Positions 31,533-44,209 of a DNA stretch of 64,000 nucleotides are shown here, piece by piece. The position numbers were made by a program, and so were the translations under genes. The notes below the pieces were generated by a model. The model had not been told where the DNA came from. It worked only from the letters and a program-made list of their open reading frames with translations, and ran no database searches. The stretch is taken from contig NC_080710.1 in the NCBI RefSeq assembly GCF_019097595.1, forward strand, positions 1,597,280 through 1,661,279, read 5' to 3'. The stretch is from Hemibagrus wyckioides. Taxonomy: Eukaryota; Chordata; Actinopteri; Siluriformes; Bagridae. Position 1 is the stretch's first letter. Each line of letters starts with the position of its first letter.

Positions 31533-32125
31533 TTGATACAACCGCCACCAAACCCAGGCTAAAATGATCTCAAGACACTGATACAACCGCCACCAAACCC
31601 AGGCTAATATGATCTCAAGACACTGATACAACCGCCACCAAACCCAGGCTAATATGATCTCAAGACACTGATACAACCGCCACCAAACCCAGGCTAATAT
31701 GATCTCAAGACACTGATACAACCGCCACCAAACCCAGGCTAATATGATCTCAAGACACTGATACAACCGCCACCAAACCCAGGCTAATATGCTCTCAAGA
31801 CACTGATACAACCGCCACCAAACCCAGGCTAATATGCTCTCAAGACACTGATACAACCGCCACCAAACCCAGGCTAATATGCTCTCAAGACACTGATACA
31901 ACCGCCACCAAACCCAGGCTAATATGCTCTCAAGACACTGATACAACCGCCACCAAACCCAGGCTAATATGCTCTCAAGACACTGATACAACCGCCACCA
32001 AACCCAGGCTAATATGATCTCAAGACACTGATACAACCGCCACCAAACCCAGGCTAATATGATCTCAAGACATTGATACAACCGCCACCAAACCCAGGCT
32101 AATATGATCTCAAGACATTGATAAT
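31533..32125. repeat. 45-bp minisatellite, 13 copies
   Basis: Unit acactgatacaaccgccacc aaacccaggctaatatgatc tcaag. Copies differ almost only at atgatct versus atgctct, in blocks of 5, 5 and 3 along the array. The 45-bp period keeps one minus-strand frame open for 219 codons, each unit giving YQCLEI/SILAWVWWRL. Confidence 0.95.
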
Positions 32126-32277
32126 GCAAAATTGGTAAGAGATTTTTGATATCTCAAACGATTCAGCCATGAGGAGCATGTAAACTTATGGCGAATAAAA
32201 CGAAACAGGAAGTGGCTAATAACTTCTATGTACATTAAGTGATCTACATGAAACCATAGGATTATGTTAAGAGTAGA

Positions 32278-32490
32278 AAGCTGATCACATAGATATGACA
32301 ACTGTGAGTCTCGGTCATAGCGCCACCAACTGGCAGCAGGAAGTGTGTCATTTATTGAAATCTCTACTATTTTGTCCCTTACTTTCACCTGATTTGGGTC
32401 AAAATCAGTCAGGATAATGACAAGACATGGCTGATGTGAAACTTTGAAGGAATTTTTGATACCTTGAATCATGTTACTATGGCGATGATT
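32278..32490 (+). repeat. About 210-bp repeat, copy 2
   Basis: Same orientation and extent as 30338-30545, roughly 85% alike. Confidence 0.85.
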
Positions 32491-32780
32491 TACAAGAAAA
32501 TGAATCATGGTATACATTAAGATACACAACAACAAATTTTTACATTTATCAGTCCATTGACTAGACATGGTTTTGGCCTGACTCCTGCACTACTAGACTA
32601 TGTCAACTAGAACTTTCCCCTTTATTTATTTTTTTTAAACATGGCTTCATGTTCACAATTTATATATACAGAGTCAGCCAAAAAATGTATATACACTTCA
32701 GTAAAAGAAAAATAGTATGATGTATATTATATTAGTATAATATCAATAATATTATCATAATATCATCATATATATCAATT

Positions 32781-33067
<287 letters not shown>

Positions 33068-33079
33068 AGAGATGAAACA

Positions 33080-33820
33080 AAGAATGGAGGAAAATTTATC
33101 AAAGGCGTTTCTGTTTTTAAATCCATGCAGTAAATAAGATGCGCTAAATCTGTCATTGTGAAATTTTCTCTATATTGAACCATCACACTGAACACACTAA
33201 CGTAATGCAACAGTAACAATATCACTAAATATAACACTAAATTAATAACGTTCATTATATATACATCAGAATCTTAAGTTCTTTCAAATTTCATCAGTTA
33301 ATCAACATAAAATAAGAGTAATGATAATCTTATATGTCATCTTCATTAAAACTTCTATTAATTTAGTAAAATCTGTTTATATTTTACATTTTTTATCTGA
33401 AAAAGAGAAGTCAGAGACTGCTAGCGAATTTTAGCACAGGATTTGTTTGCCTCTTTCAGGAGGTTCATATGTGGCAGTAGATTTAACAATCATTATGTAA
33501 TCATTTATTTTCAGACAATCTGGTCATTAAAGATGAATCTCAAACAAGCTTGTGGAGTTCTGCATAGAATAAAAATAAGCTCTTCATCGGAAGGACAAGA
33601 GAAGATGAGAAGAAACCTGACTTTTTGGGTTATATGTTCAAATTTACATCATCAGATCTTTCTCAATTCCTTTTTTATGTGAAAAGTGCATTTAAGAGAA
33701 GATGCAGCTCAGTGTGGCTACAAAAAAAAGACATGAAATAAAAGAGAAAGAAGCAGCCTGGTGGCTGTTCAGCAAACACAACTAGTGCAGGAACCTGAGG
33801 AACTGGTGATGAGCTCCCAG
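33080..33820. other. AT-rich, no gene seen
   Basis: No recognisable reading on either strand. Confidence 0.5.
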
Positions 33821-34029
33821 ATCCTTCTGGATCCTATGAGAAGATTTTCAGCTGGATGCATGTTAATCTTTATAATCAAAGTCTGATAGACCTTCAAGAC
33901 TGGTCTATGATCACTTTCATGAATGGTTTCCTACATTACCCACAAGAGCAGTCAACTTCCTGATAGTGGATCGGTGGGTTTTGGCTTCATCTTTTGCTGA
34001 AAGAGAAATGCAGCGGTGGTCCAGTCCTT

Positions 34030-34830
34030 TTATTCTGACCAGCTCACCCTCCTTGTCTGTACAAGCTGCTCAAATAGAACAAACTCCCAACAAACTTCCA
34101 ACATATTGAAATAATACTTGAGATGGTCACATATGACCCTCTGGAGCACTTTCCTCTGAGGCACTGTGTAGCTGGTGAACCATACGCCAATGCAGTAGGT
34201 TAGGATGCTCTCTATGGAGCACCGGTAGAAGGACACTAGTACTCTCCTTTGGCAGGGGGACTATGGTGGAGGATTTCAGACATGGTGGGACAGTGTACAG
34301 GGCCAAGGACTGGTTGAAGATCTTGGTGACGGTTCCAGCCAGCTGATCCGCACAGTCTTTCAGCACCCGGCCAGGGACGCCATCTGGTCCAGTAGCCTTC
34401 CTCGGGTTCACGGACCTCAGCATATGCCTAACCTCACTCTCTTCAACTGTGAGGGTTAAGCTGCTGAGGGCCTTGAGGTGTGCCATGGCTGGCTCTGGTG
34501 GCTCCACCTCAAAATGTGCAAAGAAGAGTTTTAGTTTCTCTGCCAGCGTGGCGTCACCCTCAGCAGCTCCTGGGTTGGTCCTGAAATTTCTGAGATGCCG
34601 GACTCCCTGCCACACCTGCCTGCTGTTGTTGCTGTCCAGGTGGTCCTCGATCCTCCTCCTGTAGTCCAGCTTGGCCTCTCTGATGCCTCTCTTCAGGTTA
34701 GCACGGGCTGTGCAGTATTGAGCCTGATTTCCACACCTGAAAGCAGTGTTTCTCTCTCTGAGCAGCCACTTGACCTCCCGAGTCATCCAAGGCTTCTGGT
34801 TGGGATACAGATGTTGCATTTAAGAATGCA
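34030..34830 (-). mobile_element. LINE fragment with internal deletion
   Basis: The minus frame at 34127-34819 reads YPNQKPWMTREVKWLLRERN, CADQLAGTVTKIFNQSLALY, NPRKATGPDGVPGRVLKDC and TIVPLPKES. It then jumps directly into the C-terminal part, (S)FYRCSIESILTYCIGVWF, in the overlapping frame 34030-34236. The whole palm domain (motifs A to C) is deleted. A further member of the LINE group of this window. Confidence 0.85.
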
Positions 34831-34839
34831 CGTCAGAGG

Positions 34840-35815
34840 GACAGGAATCCCGTGACGACTCGAGGGATTGTGATTGCGAGTGACGTTCAGGAAATATGAG
34901 ACCAGTAGGTGGAAGTCGTGTTTCGTGTACCATGAAATCGATCAACATAACGTGGCGCTGCGGAGAGCAATTGGCGTATGATATCAAAGTACCAAAAAAG
35001 CTATTTAAAAGCTTATGGAGCAGTCTGTTCTTGCAGTAGCTACTTTGATGTCATAAACCGATCGGTCTGCGAAGTGCTGCATGAAGTCAAACACATTAAA
35101 TGATGTGCTTGGCCACGGAATTTCTCTCAGAAGCAGATTAAAACAAGCTACAAAGAAAGTAAACGTGAAAACACGGAGCGCGAGCGTCCATCAGGACACG
35201 TTTAAAAAAAATCTTAAGATTCTACAAATGCGCCCTTCTTCTACTTACGCACTTGTTTTGAGTGTAATGGATAAAACTAATTGTGCCTAAAAGCTATTTT
35301 AAGCCATTGTTATAATATTATAGCAATATGTAAAAACTTGTTTATGGACTGGTCAAATGGCTCTAACATTTTTATGGCTCAGTTATTAATAGTTTTTACA
35401 TCATGCGCGTTTGACCGTTACTGTATTTATATATTATATAATATATATACACTTATATATTATCTTATGTCACGTTTATATATTCTCCAAAACACTTCTA
35501 AATATGAAATATATCTATCTATCTGAACATGGTCTCTGTTTAATAATCACTGCTATGTACAGTACTGTAAACTCGTGCGCTCTGAAGCTCGCTGGACCAA
35601 ACAAGCAGATGCGCGTCCGCTGACTTTTGTTGCTTAAGGGTCGGTGCAAGTTTTTGATTTGATATCTTTTATTAGCTGATTTTTAAGAATTGCAAAACTT
35701 CTGTCAGGGAAACCTGTTTAATGTCTGTAAGCAAAGACCTATCCACACCTATTCACATTCATTTGATGAAAAACTTTAAGTCCACCTAGAGTATAAATTT
35801 TAATAAAATAACATT
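34840..35815. other. No gene; contains a motif shared with 42.9 kb
   Basis: ccgatcggtctgcgaagtgc at about 35059-35078, and the flanking gcagta, actttg and tgtcat, resemble 42890-42950 (ccgatcggtctgtgcagcac). Otherwise AT-rich, with a short tatc run near 35510. Confidence 0.4.
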
Positions 35816-35824
35816 TAGTAAAAT

Positions 35825-35910
35825 TATTACATGGATGCTACAGTATTGGGACAATAAAAGCTTTCCCTTACCGACCCCTAACCCTACCCAGTAAATACTT
35901 TATTCTTAAT
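35825..35910 (+). repeat. Left inverted end of a candidate ~3-kb element
   Basis: atggatgctacagtattggg acaataaaa followed by gacccctaaccctacccagt aaatactt matches the reverse complement of 38770-38856, about 80% by eye. Confidence 0.65.
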
Positions 35911-36420
35911 AAAGACTTGATAGACTCGATAAGGATCGCTTGATCCTTTTCTGCAATTATCTTGTCATGTTCATATTTTTGTCTAAAACACATCTAAATA
36001 TGAAATATATCTAAAGTGAACATGTTAAATAAAAAAAATTGAAATGTAGTCTAGATCCAGATATCCTGTTTTTTTTTTTTTTACAATCAACCCGTACGTC
36101 CCACAAAGCAGAAGCCTCTGCCTAATATAATATAGTTATATTGTAATATTTGTTAATTTTTTCACCCCTTAAATCTAGGCTACAGTCTGAAGGATTGTAG
36201 TAATGTGATTTAAAGGCTAAACAGTTGCAGTTTGTATAGTGCACGTTTCAATGTGTGAAGTCGACCACGCCCAACGCGATCTGGGGGTTTTGTATATTGG
36301 GGAATTAAGCAGATGTTTTTTTTTATCCAAAGTGATTCGCAAAAAATCTCTTTTTTATCTTTTTTAATTTTCATATCCAAATGGGCTCAACTGATGAAAC
36401 GGTTATTTATACAATATATT

Positions 36421-36421
36421 G

Positions 36422-36482
<61 letters not shown>
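36421..36482 (+). repeat. (TA)n microsatellite
   Basis: Thirty-one uninterrupted ta units. Confidence 0.97.
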
Positions 36483-36485
<3 letters not shown>

Positions 36486-36489
36486 ATAA

Positions 36490-37545
36490 CCTTTTGTAAC
36501 TTTGTAACTTGTAAAATTTAATACCTCTCCTATAATGTGCTTTGCCAGCGGATGAGTTAACCTCTCTTCAGCGCTTATTTCCAGCAAGCGACAGAGATCA
36601 TAAAATGTTTGAGAGCCACATTTTTGAAGTATATTGTTTATGTAGAGTTCAAATGTAAATAAAGTATTCATGATTTAATTATTACTCTTTTTTTCATGCT
36701 TGAATCCTGCATTGAACTTAACTTACGTTATCGTCTGCCGTTATACATACAGTATAACCGTTATACTGTACTGTTTATATTGTGTGATTGCCTACATTTT
36801 AGTTTAACACTACCGTGAACTCCAATTTACAGTTAATTTTCTAATTTTTGTTTTCATTTTTCGGTGTTGGAATCTTACTTCCCACATTCATCCGAGTTTA
36901 TGAAGCGCATTTCTTTGACATTAAACGGCATATAAAAAAAGCTTTACAGGAGTCTCCGCCTACTACAGAAGTTTTGATATACTATCTGATTTAATATTGT
37001 TTGTTAATTGTTTCACAGCTTATAAATATATATTAATATACATAGACAGCAGGATGTTTGTTAGTGGATTAAAATAGGGGAAGTTTTAGGATGTTTTTGA
37101 AGCGATCTCTTCGCCTTTCTTCCCTGAAGAGGTGCTAAATGTAATTTACATGTAAAACCCGGTTCGAGCGGTGTTCAGACGATCTGAGATCTTCCCCCAC
37201 ATTGACTTTTAGGGTTGGGGAGGGTTTATATATAATATAAATATATACAATGTATATTTAAGCTGTGAAACAATTATGAGATTGTCAGAACACGGTGCCG
37301 AATTCGGGGATAAAACTGTACAATAACTCACCTTTGTATGTCACAATCTAGTCTTTAGTTAGTTTAATCGATTTATTACTTTCTAACCAAAATGATGAGC
37401 AAGCTGAAGAGTCTGCATAATGTTTATTTTTTATTTAATGCAATCAGACCACGTTTTTATTATTTTAAGATTTTTATTGAGTGATTACATTGGCAGAATT
37501 ACAGATTTAACGGGATTACACTTTAATTTGTGTTTTGTACAGCTA
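36490..37545. other. AT-rich, no gene seen
   Basis: Interior of the candidate element bounded by 35825 and 38856. No convincing coding sequence. Confidence 0.4.
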
Positions 37546-38190
37546 CTACATTCCGTTATGTCCACCCTGATTTGTAACCACGACTGGAAGAACTTTAAAC
37601 AGTCTATTTATGTAGCTGTTGCATGTAATATCTTTTAGTTCTTCAAACCAGAACTTTTCTATGGCAGTAATTAAATCAGTCATCGTAGTTGGTTTTGCTA
37701 TTTTTCTAATATAGTCTTTCATAGCATGCCACACCATCTCAATGGGATTCATATCAGGGGATTCAGCTGGAGTCTTGACCCAGTTAATGCCCTCTGCGGC
37801 AATGACTTTTCTTGCAGCAGTGTGCTTCGGGTCATTGTCCTGGAAAAAACGGTGGTGGACTCCGAAGTTTTCCCTGATGTATGGGGCAGCAGTTTCTTTT
37901 ATGATAGCTTCCTCGAAGAAAGACCGATCCATTATCCCTTCAAATACTGCAGTCAGTCCTGGTCCAAGTCTGGATATTGCCCCCCAAACATGAACTTTCA
38001 AAGGTTTTGGTTTGAACACAGGTCTTCCTCTTTTTCTCGGCCGACGAGACGGGGGTGCCTTTTCTTTCAAATGCTCTTCCAACCAGCGAACTCTTGCCCT
38101 CAAATTCAGAAGATTTCGTGTGAATGCCGTTCACTCGTGCTTCGAAACTTTCACTACGGCGGGACACTGGGTTTTAATCAGTGCAGCCTG
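37546..38190 (-). pseudogene. Tc1/IS630-type transposase, N-terminally incomplete
   Basis: Minus frame 38103-37546 reads [76 protein letters not shown] and a plausible natural C-terminus. The second Asp and the Glu are present, with 32 residues between QD and PIE. The first catalytic Asp segment is missing, as if deleted between APPSRR and RKRGRP. Upstream the frame runs on to about 38190, with a TGA at KHE-stop-TAF, to an acceptor-like ttcttcag. Confidence 0.75.
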
Positions 38191-38331
38191 AAGAAACCAA
38201 CGTTAAGAGTAATTTTAATACATTTATCACAACATGGACATGTACATGAGTGCTTATCAGTGTTAAATATAAAAACAGTTATATACCGAATAAAGAAAGA
38301 ATAAAAGAGTAAAGAATAAAAACAGTTACAT

Positions 38332-38543
38332 ACCGATTTCTTTTTTACAAGCCGAGTAGTTGCTGTTGCTTTTGTGCCTGGACATGGTTAGTTCTCCTTT
38401 CCAGATTTCTGTAGAGACATTTTGGTTAACACAGAAGTACAACACAAACTGAACGAGAAATGGTGTAAATAAAAATACTTTCTTACCCTTTGTTTTTTGC
38501 TAGCGCAAATGGCGACTTTCTTATAGAATGTCTTTGCCTCCAT
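38332..38543 (-). other. Two exon-like pieces upstream of the transposase
   Basis: Minus strand: ATGGAGGCAAAGACATTC... ends AAACAAAGG|GTAAGA at about 38483. A tract ending tgtctctacag precedes AAATCTGGAAAGGAG at about 38405. An internal ATGTCCAGGCAC... piece ends AAATCG|GTATGTAA at about 38332. Donor and acceptor order looks like a spliced leader to the transposase, but joining them meets stops in the frames I tried. Confidence 0.3.
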
Positions 38544-38769
38544 GACACTTTTACATGAACTGCAAATGCATACACTGTACACTGGCTAGTTTGATGCAGC
38601 ATTTTATAGCTTAGGACCGATTTACCATTTGAAAAGACTGTGAAATGGTTAGGACAACCGCTTGATGATTGTTTTTTTCAAAGCCCATTCAGATGTGTAA
38701 TCTTTTAAAGAAAAAATGTTTAGGACAACTACGTAGCGTAGTAATGTAAAATAAAGGACCTAATTAATG

Positions 38770-38856
38770 TTTAAGTATTTACTGGGTAGGGTTCGGGGTC
38801 TGTGTGGGGAGGGATTTTATTCTCATAATAATGCAGCATCCACTTTATTATTTTTA
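38770..38856 (+). repeat. Right inverted end of a candidate ~3-kb element
   Basis: aagtatttactgggtagggttcggggtctg and ttctcataataatgcagcat ccac are the inverted counterpart of 35825-35910. The transposase fragment at 37.5-38.2 kb lies between the two ends. Confidence 0.65.
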
Positions 38857-38859
38857 TAA

Positions 38860-39515
38860 ATATAATCTTTTATACTCTGTTAATTATATCCTGTTAATCT
38901 ACAAAAATACTGACGTGCAAATAGTGTCTGCCAATATATATGTGACTTTTGTGATTTACTGTTTTCTGCATACACTCATCCTACATAATGTAAAGAACAT
39001 TCAGTGAAAATATTATCTTGATATCCTTAATATTGAATATTAATAAGATCAAGTAAAAGATCATAATCATACTGAAATTAATGGTTAAATTCAAACTTTG
39101 ATGCTCCTTATCTCAGAATTTGATTTCTGGGTTTTCACAGGCAGGGTAACACAATATGTTATTACAATTTAACACTTATTGCAAATTTAATACTTTTAAG
39201 AAATAAACTTATTTTCACATGCTCTAAATAGCATATCGATAAGAAAATGATAATGTCACAAGAGATCCGAGACAAACGCAATAAAAATGTGACCCTATCT
39301 GCGGGTGGGACGGCCGGGACATGTCCCTACATTCATTTTATTGAAAATAAATGGATTTTCGATGTGGTGAGCCATACGATATACTGCCCGCCGTTGACTT
39401 TGATTGTTACGTGTCCTTTCATTAATTTTTTTTAAAATTATTTTATTACGTCTACGTTTAGTACCTGCCTGCCCAGTGCCGATGCACATCTGCCTTTCAG
39501 TTATTGGTAATGGAC
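38860..39515. other. AT-rich, no gene seen
   Basis: Only short readings without family resemblance. Confidence 0.5.
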
Positions 39516-39520
39516 TCAAT

Positions 39521-39573
<53 letters not shown>
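39521..39573 (+). repeat. (AC)n microsatellite
   Basis: About 26 ac units, ending cacatacacg. Confidence 0.97.
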
Positions 39574-39579
<6 letters not shown>

Positions 39580-39614
39580 AGATGTTCGGGATCTTCTCAG
39601 GTTCATTCAACTAT

Positions 39615-39905
39615 TTTGAGTAAGTAGCATCTAGTATATAAGTATATTGCAACTATTTGCACTTAGCGAAAATAGCATCCATTTTACTTGGTGTAAGTAG
39701 CATCTACAACTATTTGCACTTAGTAAAAACAACATCCATACCTAATAAAATATGCTATTTTCACTTTACACTAATTAATTGTACTATAATAACTTACTAC
39801 TAAATAATTTACTAGTAAGTACACTAGTAAAAAATGGTATCAAAGCCATTTGTACTTAGTGTGAATAGTATCTAATGCTATTTGAATTTGGCGTTAATAG
39901 GCACT
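39615..39905 (+). repeat. Degenerate tandem repeat around agcatctacaactatttgca
   Basis: The motif (a/g)tagcatct..aactatttgcacttag(c/t) recurs at about 39624, 39650, 39690 and 39840, with variants such as gccatttgtacttag and gctatttgaatttgg. Irregular spacing of about 35-60 bp. Confidence 0.55.
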
Positions 39906-40393
39906 AAATAGCTGTCTGAGGAAAAAAATCTAAATAGCTTCAGAGATGCAAATACGGTAATTTTTTAAAAAAAGTTAAAATAACAGTATTAAACTCATGC
40001 AATATAGGGATTAAGTTGTAATGTTTTATTTATAATGCCATATACATCAACGTGTTTGGAGTAATGTGAACAAGCAGATGTTCAAAGCAGATAAGTTATA
40101 CCTACCTTATTATTAAAACAGGTAGATGCGCATGCGACGAGTAAAGTTTCACTTTTATGTGTATTCCCAATGTAGCTTAATGCATTAAGTCGTTTTATTA
40201 ATACATTAAATTCACTATACACAAATAGGCCTAATATATTATTCATCACTCTAAACACGTTAATGTAAATAATGACATTATTCTCAAAATATTACGAATT
40301 TAATGCCGTATTGCTACAAATCTCATGATTTTTACTTTATTCTCATAGTGTTAACTTTATTCGCGAAATATTACTACTTTGTCACAATTTTAT

Positions 40394-40600
40394 TTAGTTT
40401 ATTAGATTTAGTTCATCCCTAATATTAGCAAGGGATCTGGTGTTCATGAGAAATAGGCTGGGAAATGGTGGTTTGAATGGCTGCCTCCTTAGCCTAGACA
40501 GTGCGCCGGCCCTGCCACCCTGCTTCTGCATCCTGTCTACAGTTTCCTGGCTGTGAAGAAGAAAAATTCTGGACCCCAACAGACTCCATAATACTCAAAT
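40394..40600 (-). mobile_element. LINE 5' ORF fragment
   Basis: Minus reading LLHSQETVDRMQKQGGRAGA then LSRLRRQPFKPPFPSLFLMN and TRSLANIRDELNLI. This is the R-A-G-x-L-x-R-L-R ... PS-x-x-L-x-N-x-R-S-L-x-N opening block of the Rex1/L2-type LINE ORF. Confidence 0.65.
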
Positions 40601-40799
40601 TCTCTGTTCCTGGACTGTAGTATCTTTAGTGTTAGACTGGTAACAGCTCACACATGCCTCCTGTGGTCAGTAGGGCCTCGGGATGAATAAGCTTTGCTCA
40701 TTAACAGTATAGTGTATGAATAGATTACTGTCCTGTCTCTCTGAAACATCTGTGTACTCTGCTTGTGTACTTGTGTGCTAGATTTATACACCACAGTTA

Positions 40800-40930
40800 C
40801 TGCATGAACTTTAATGAATCTTCTTGACCTAAATTATCTGTAGGAGTGGATGCACTGTGCTTCTGCCATGTGATTGTCTGATTGGATAAATATACAGGTG
40901 TTCCTATTAATTTGGCAGTGAGTGTTAATA
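40800..40930. mobile_element. End of a small DNA transposon
   Basis: tgattgtctgattggataaa, tatacaggtgttcctattaa and tttggcagtgagtgt match the terminal part of a frequent fish non-autonomous DNA transposon (usual form: cctaataaagtggcagtgag). Confidence 0.45.
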
Positions 40931-40939
40931 AACTATATG

Positions 40940-41860
40940 TTTTAAGTTCTTGGGGTTTTTTTTGCCTTCATATTGAAAGATTGTAAAATGTTACGAACTC
41001 TGTTAGTGAACTGATAAATATACAGAATCAGCAGGAATTTAAACAGAGAATAAACTTTTGTTACAGTTGTGTACAGCTCCACATAATGACTTTCCATAAA
41101 AATGGTTATACAATTTATTTTATTATTATTATTATTATTATTATTATGTACTCCCTCCTCCCACCACAGATTTTCTTTGAAAATACCAAATGCTAGAAAA
41201 ATAACTTTTGCGGCTTTTAGAGACAAAAACGATCCTCATTCATTTTAATCTCACAGACTGAACATAAGTAGGATTTCTATCAAATGTGCAAATGATCTGA
41301 ATAAAACATCTTCTTTATAATAACGAATTGTTTGAAAATCATCTTTGTGAATTAATGGAAGTAGAATATTACAATGATGGATCATTTTTGATTAAAAGTT
41401 AGTATTGATATTTCAGTAGCTCATTTTGTGTGAGGCTCTAGGCATGCTAGCTAAGTTGGTTAACTGGGCAGAATATAGCTTTAGATTATATTAGAATTTA
41501 TCTTTCTAAAAAATGCTACTGATTTAAGAATTGTAATGATGTGTTTCAAATCCTTATGTAGACTTTAATAAAGATACACAGGGCAAACAAATCAAAAATG
41601 AAACGAAACAAAAACCAAAATATAATCCACAATTAAAAACAGGAAGAGGCAGAGAATTAAAGCACAGAAAAGGCTTTGCAAATGAAGCAAACAAATCCAG
41701 TGAATGAAAGGCAAAGAAACATGAAGTCAACATAAACAGAGTTGGTACACAATGGCTTTGGAAACAAAACGCAATGAAACCGGCTCGGTAGGCAATAGAA
41801 TGACTATGCTAACCCTCGGTTTGAGCATGGCTAAAGATGCTAATACCTGGAAGCATTCCG
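40940..41860. other. No gene; (ATT)n at 41119-41147
   Basis: AT-rich. The 41575-41850 part is an A-rich repeat similar in style to 7966-8565. Confidence 0.4.
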
Positions 41861-43135
41861 GGGCGTTTCTAGGATTTGAAAACATCGGGGGGTGAGCCTG
41901 ACACATCAGGTGCTGAATGTGGAGAGACAGTAAGCAAAAATAAGCAAGGTTTTATAAGGGCATTTTTATGTAATATTGTTTAATAATAAACACAAATGAA
42001 CACAAATAGTATGCAAATGTAGAAAATCTTTTTTCTGACTCTTCCCATCATTTCAGAGTCTTTCTACTAAAAAAAGGAGTTCATTAAAGTCATTACATTT
42101 TCTCTCACACAGGTATACCATGCAATATTATCTCTTTTACAGCTTGTGTGTGAAGCAGCACCATGTAGATCCTTTATTATTATTATTATTATTTTACAAT
42201 AATCTTTATTATACTTACACCTCTTATTTCATTCCTCATTTATACTGAAACTACCGTATGTATTGTTTTGTGTTTCTTTTTTATAGCATCTTTTCTCTTC
42301 TCTTCTTCTTCTCTCATCTCTCATTCTCTCACCTGTCCTGCTGCTTATATCTGGTCTACTTCATGCTCTTGGTAACTTTTCTATCCTATTTCTTTGAGGC
42401 TGGAATCATAACAGAGTATCTCAGAGACTGGACCTGAGCAAAATGGTCAGTTACCATACTAGTATTTATAGTGCTGAGAATTCCTTTATCAATTGACAGA
42501 ACAGCCGAATGATGGAGTCTGTTCTGGTCCATTGTTCACCTAAGTCATGTCTGTATTTTAACTTAAATACTGCATTAGTGGAATAATAGAAAGTCATGAT
42601 GTTCAGACTGTAATGTCTTAGTCCTTTAACAGTTTATATTTTATTTACATCTATCTTTAGGCTTATTTAATTTAAGGCTTTTGTACTTTTTAGGCATTAA
42701 ATAATAATATTCAGAAGGGTCCTATATATCATGGCTTTTCAGAACTAAAGACAGTGGGCCTCCTTTTTTGACACAACATACATTTGTATCAGTTGTGTTA
42801 ACGTTAAAAATTAAGATTAAGATTGTTGTGTTTTCTGATTTTTTTAATCATTACAGTCGCGCTCAAGGGTTGTATATTCCAGCGCACATTCTCGCAGTAC
42901 TTTGGCGTCATCCACCGATCGGTCTGTGCAGCACCACTTCAAGTCTGACCTCTCAAAGTGTACACCGACTGTGTGTGTGTGTGTGTGAAGAGAGATCTCA
43001 GTCAAAGTCTCAGTCAAAATCACGTACAGTAAACGGCAACAGCATTCAACTAAAACAATCAACATTTACTTAATTCCTATAGTATAAAACATTCAGGGCT
43101 AGATTAAAATCCAACCCTAGGGATGCCCCTGAAGC
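41858..43135. mobile_element. Possible non-autonomous DNA element
   Basis: ccggggcgtttctaggattt at its left and the partly complementary aaaatccaaccctagggatg cccctga at its right could be inverted ends. The inside has no coding sequence that I recognise. It includes (TTA)n at about 42174-42197 and (GT)n at about 42970-42987. Confidence 0.3.
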
Positions 43136-43139
43136 ATTC

Positions 43140-43593
43140 CATAATTGATTAATCCAGTAGGTTCCAATTAATGTCTAGGGCTGAAGGAGGTTTGGTAAGT
43201 GAATCGATGGTTAGGGGGCAGGTGTGAGGTGGCTTGAGGAATGAGACGTGTAAAGATAGGGAAATTCTGTAGTTCTGTTTTTTTTTCACGATTATATAAG
43301 ACTTCAGCACACCACCATATTCTCTCATCTGCTTGTATTCTTTCTTTAGGATATAAAGTGGGGAAAGTGAATGTCTTCAAATGTTCAGAACAAAATTCAA
43401 AGTTTACTTGTTCATGTTGTGGTTGCAGGTCAATGCCCAGCCGCCTTCAAAAGACCAGCAAGCTCTCCTCGTCCAGCTATAGAGCTGAAGATAAAGAGCC
43501 ACTTCAGGACAGCACCGCTTTTCTTGAGACGCATCACACTACAATGTTTAGTTTTAACTACCTATTTCTGTTAACATTACTACTGAGAGAGAG

Positions 43594-43639
<46 letters not shown>

Positions 43640-44205
43640 CATGGAACAAACTTAATGCAGTGAAGTAGGGATGAGAAAAACAAACGTTATAAAACAGAAC
43701 CTATGACATGTTTAACCAGCACTGCTGAATAATTTGAATGAACAGCTTTTAGATTATTTCATGAATCAGTTACTTAAATTAGTCACTTTAGCTTACACTA
43801 ATTCATTTATTGTGTGTTTTCCCCATATAGACCCCTATCCCAGTATTATTTTTCTAGACTACTCTTAGTCCCCAGCATAGTGAACCAGTATCAGTATTTA
43901 TTGATGGACTTTTGAGCTAATCTTATAGCATTGTGTTTGAATGTCAGAGGGAGCCCTCTCTCAAATTCTGATCAGGCACTTCCGGGTTCCCACAAACATA
44001 AAAGAGATTCACTCACCTCACTTTATGCGAAGTATCGTTCCCATGTGTTCGTGCCAAGCCTTTCGGTACTATTGTTTGGTCAATTACTGTTTGGTCTATT
44101 ACCTTTGCTTCGATTTTCTGACTATGTTTATGCCTGCTGTGTTTATTAATGAATCTGCTTATGGATTCCACTACTTCATTACATTAGTTTAATCAAGAAA
44201 AGAAA
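43140..44205. other. No gene; (GA)n at 43597-43635
   Basis: The open frames here (43241-43663 +, 43931-44192 +) run into simple repeats or lack family resemblance. Confidence 0.45.
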
Positions 44206-44209
44206 AAAG

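Noticed and set aside
31470..32129. 219-aa repeated membrane-like protein
   Set aside because: The frame is a consequence of a 45-bp period without stops. There are no codon-level signs of selection, because units differ at DNA level only in one base.
35870..35900. Interstitial telomere repeat
   Set aside because: Only cccctaaccctaccc, about two units. It is part of the inverted end of a candidate transposon.
39295..39606. Cys-Val repeat ORF
   Set aside because: Translation of the (AC)n microsatellite.
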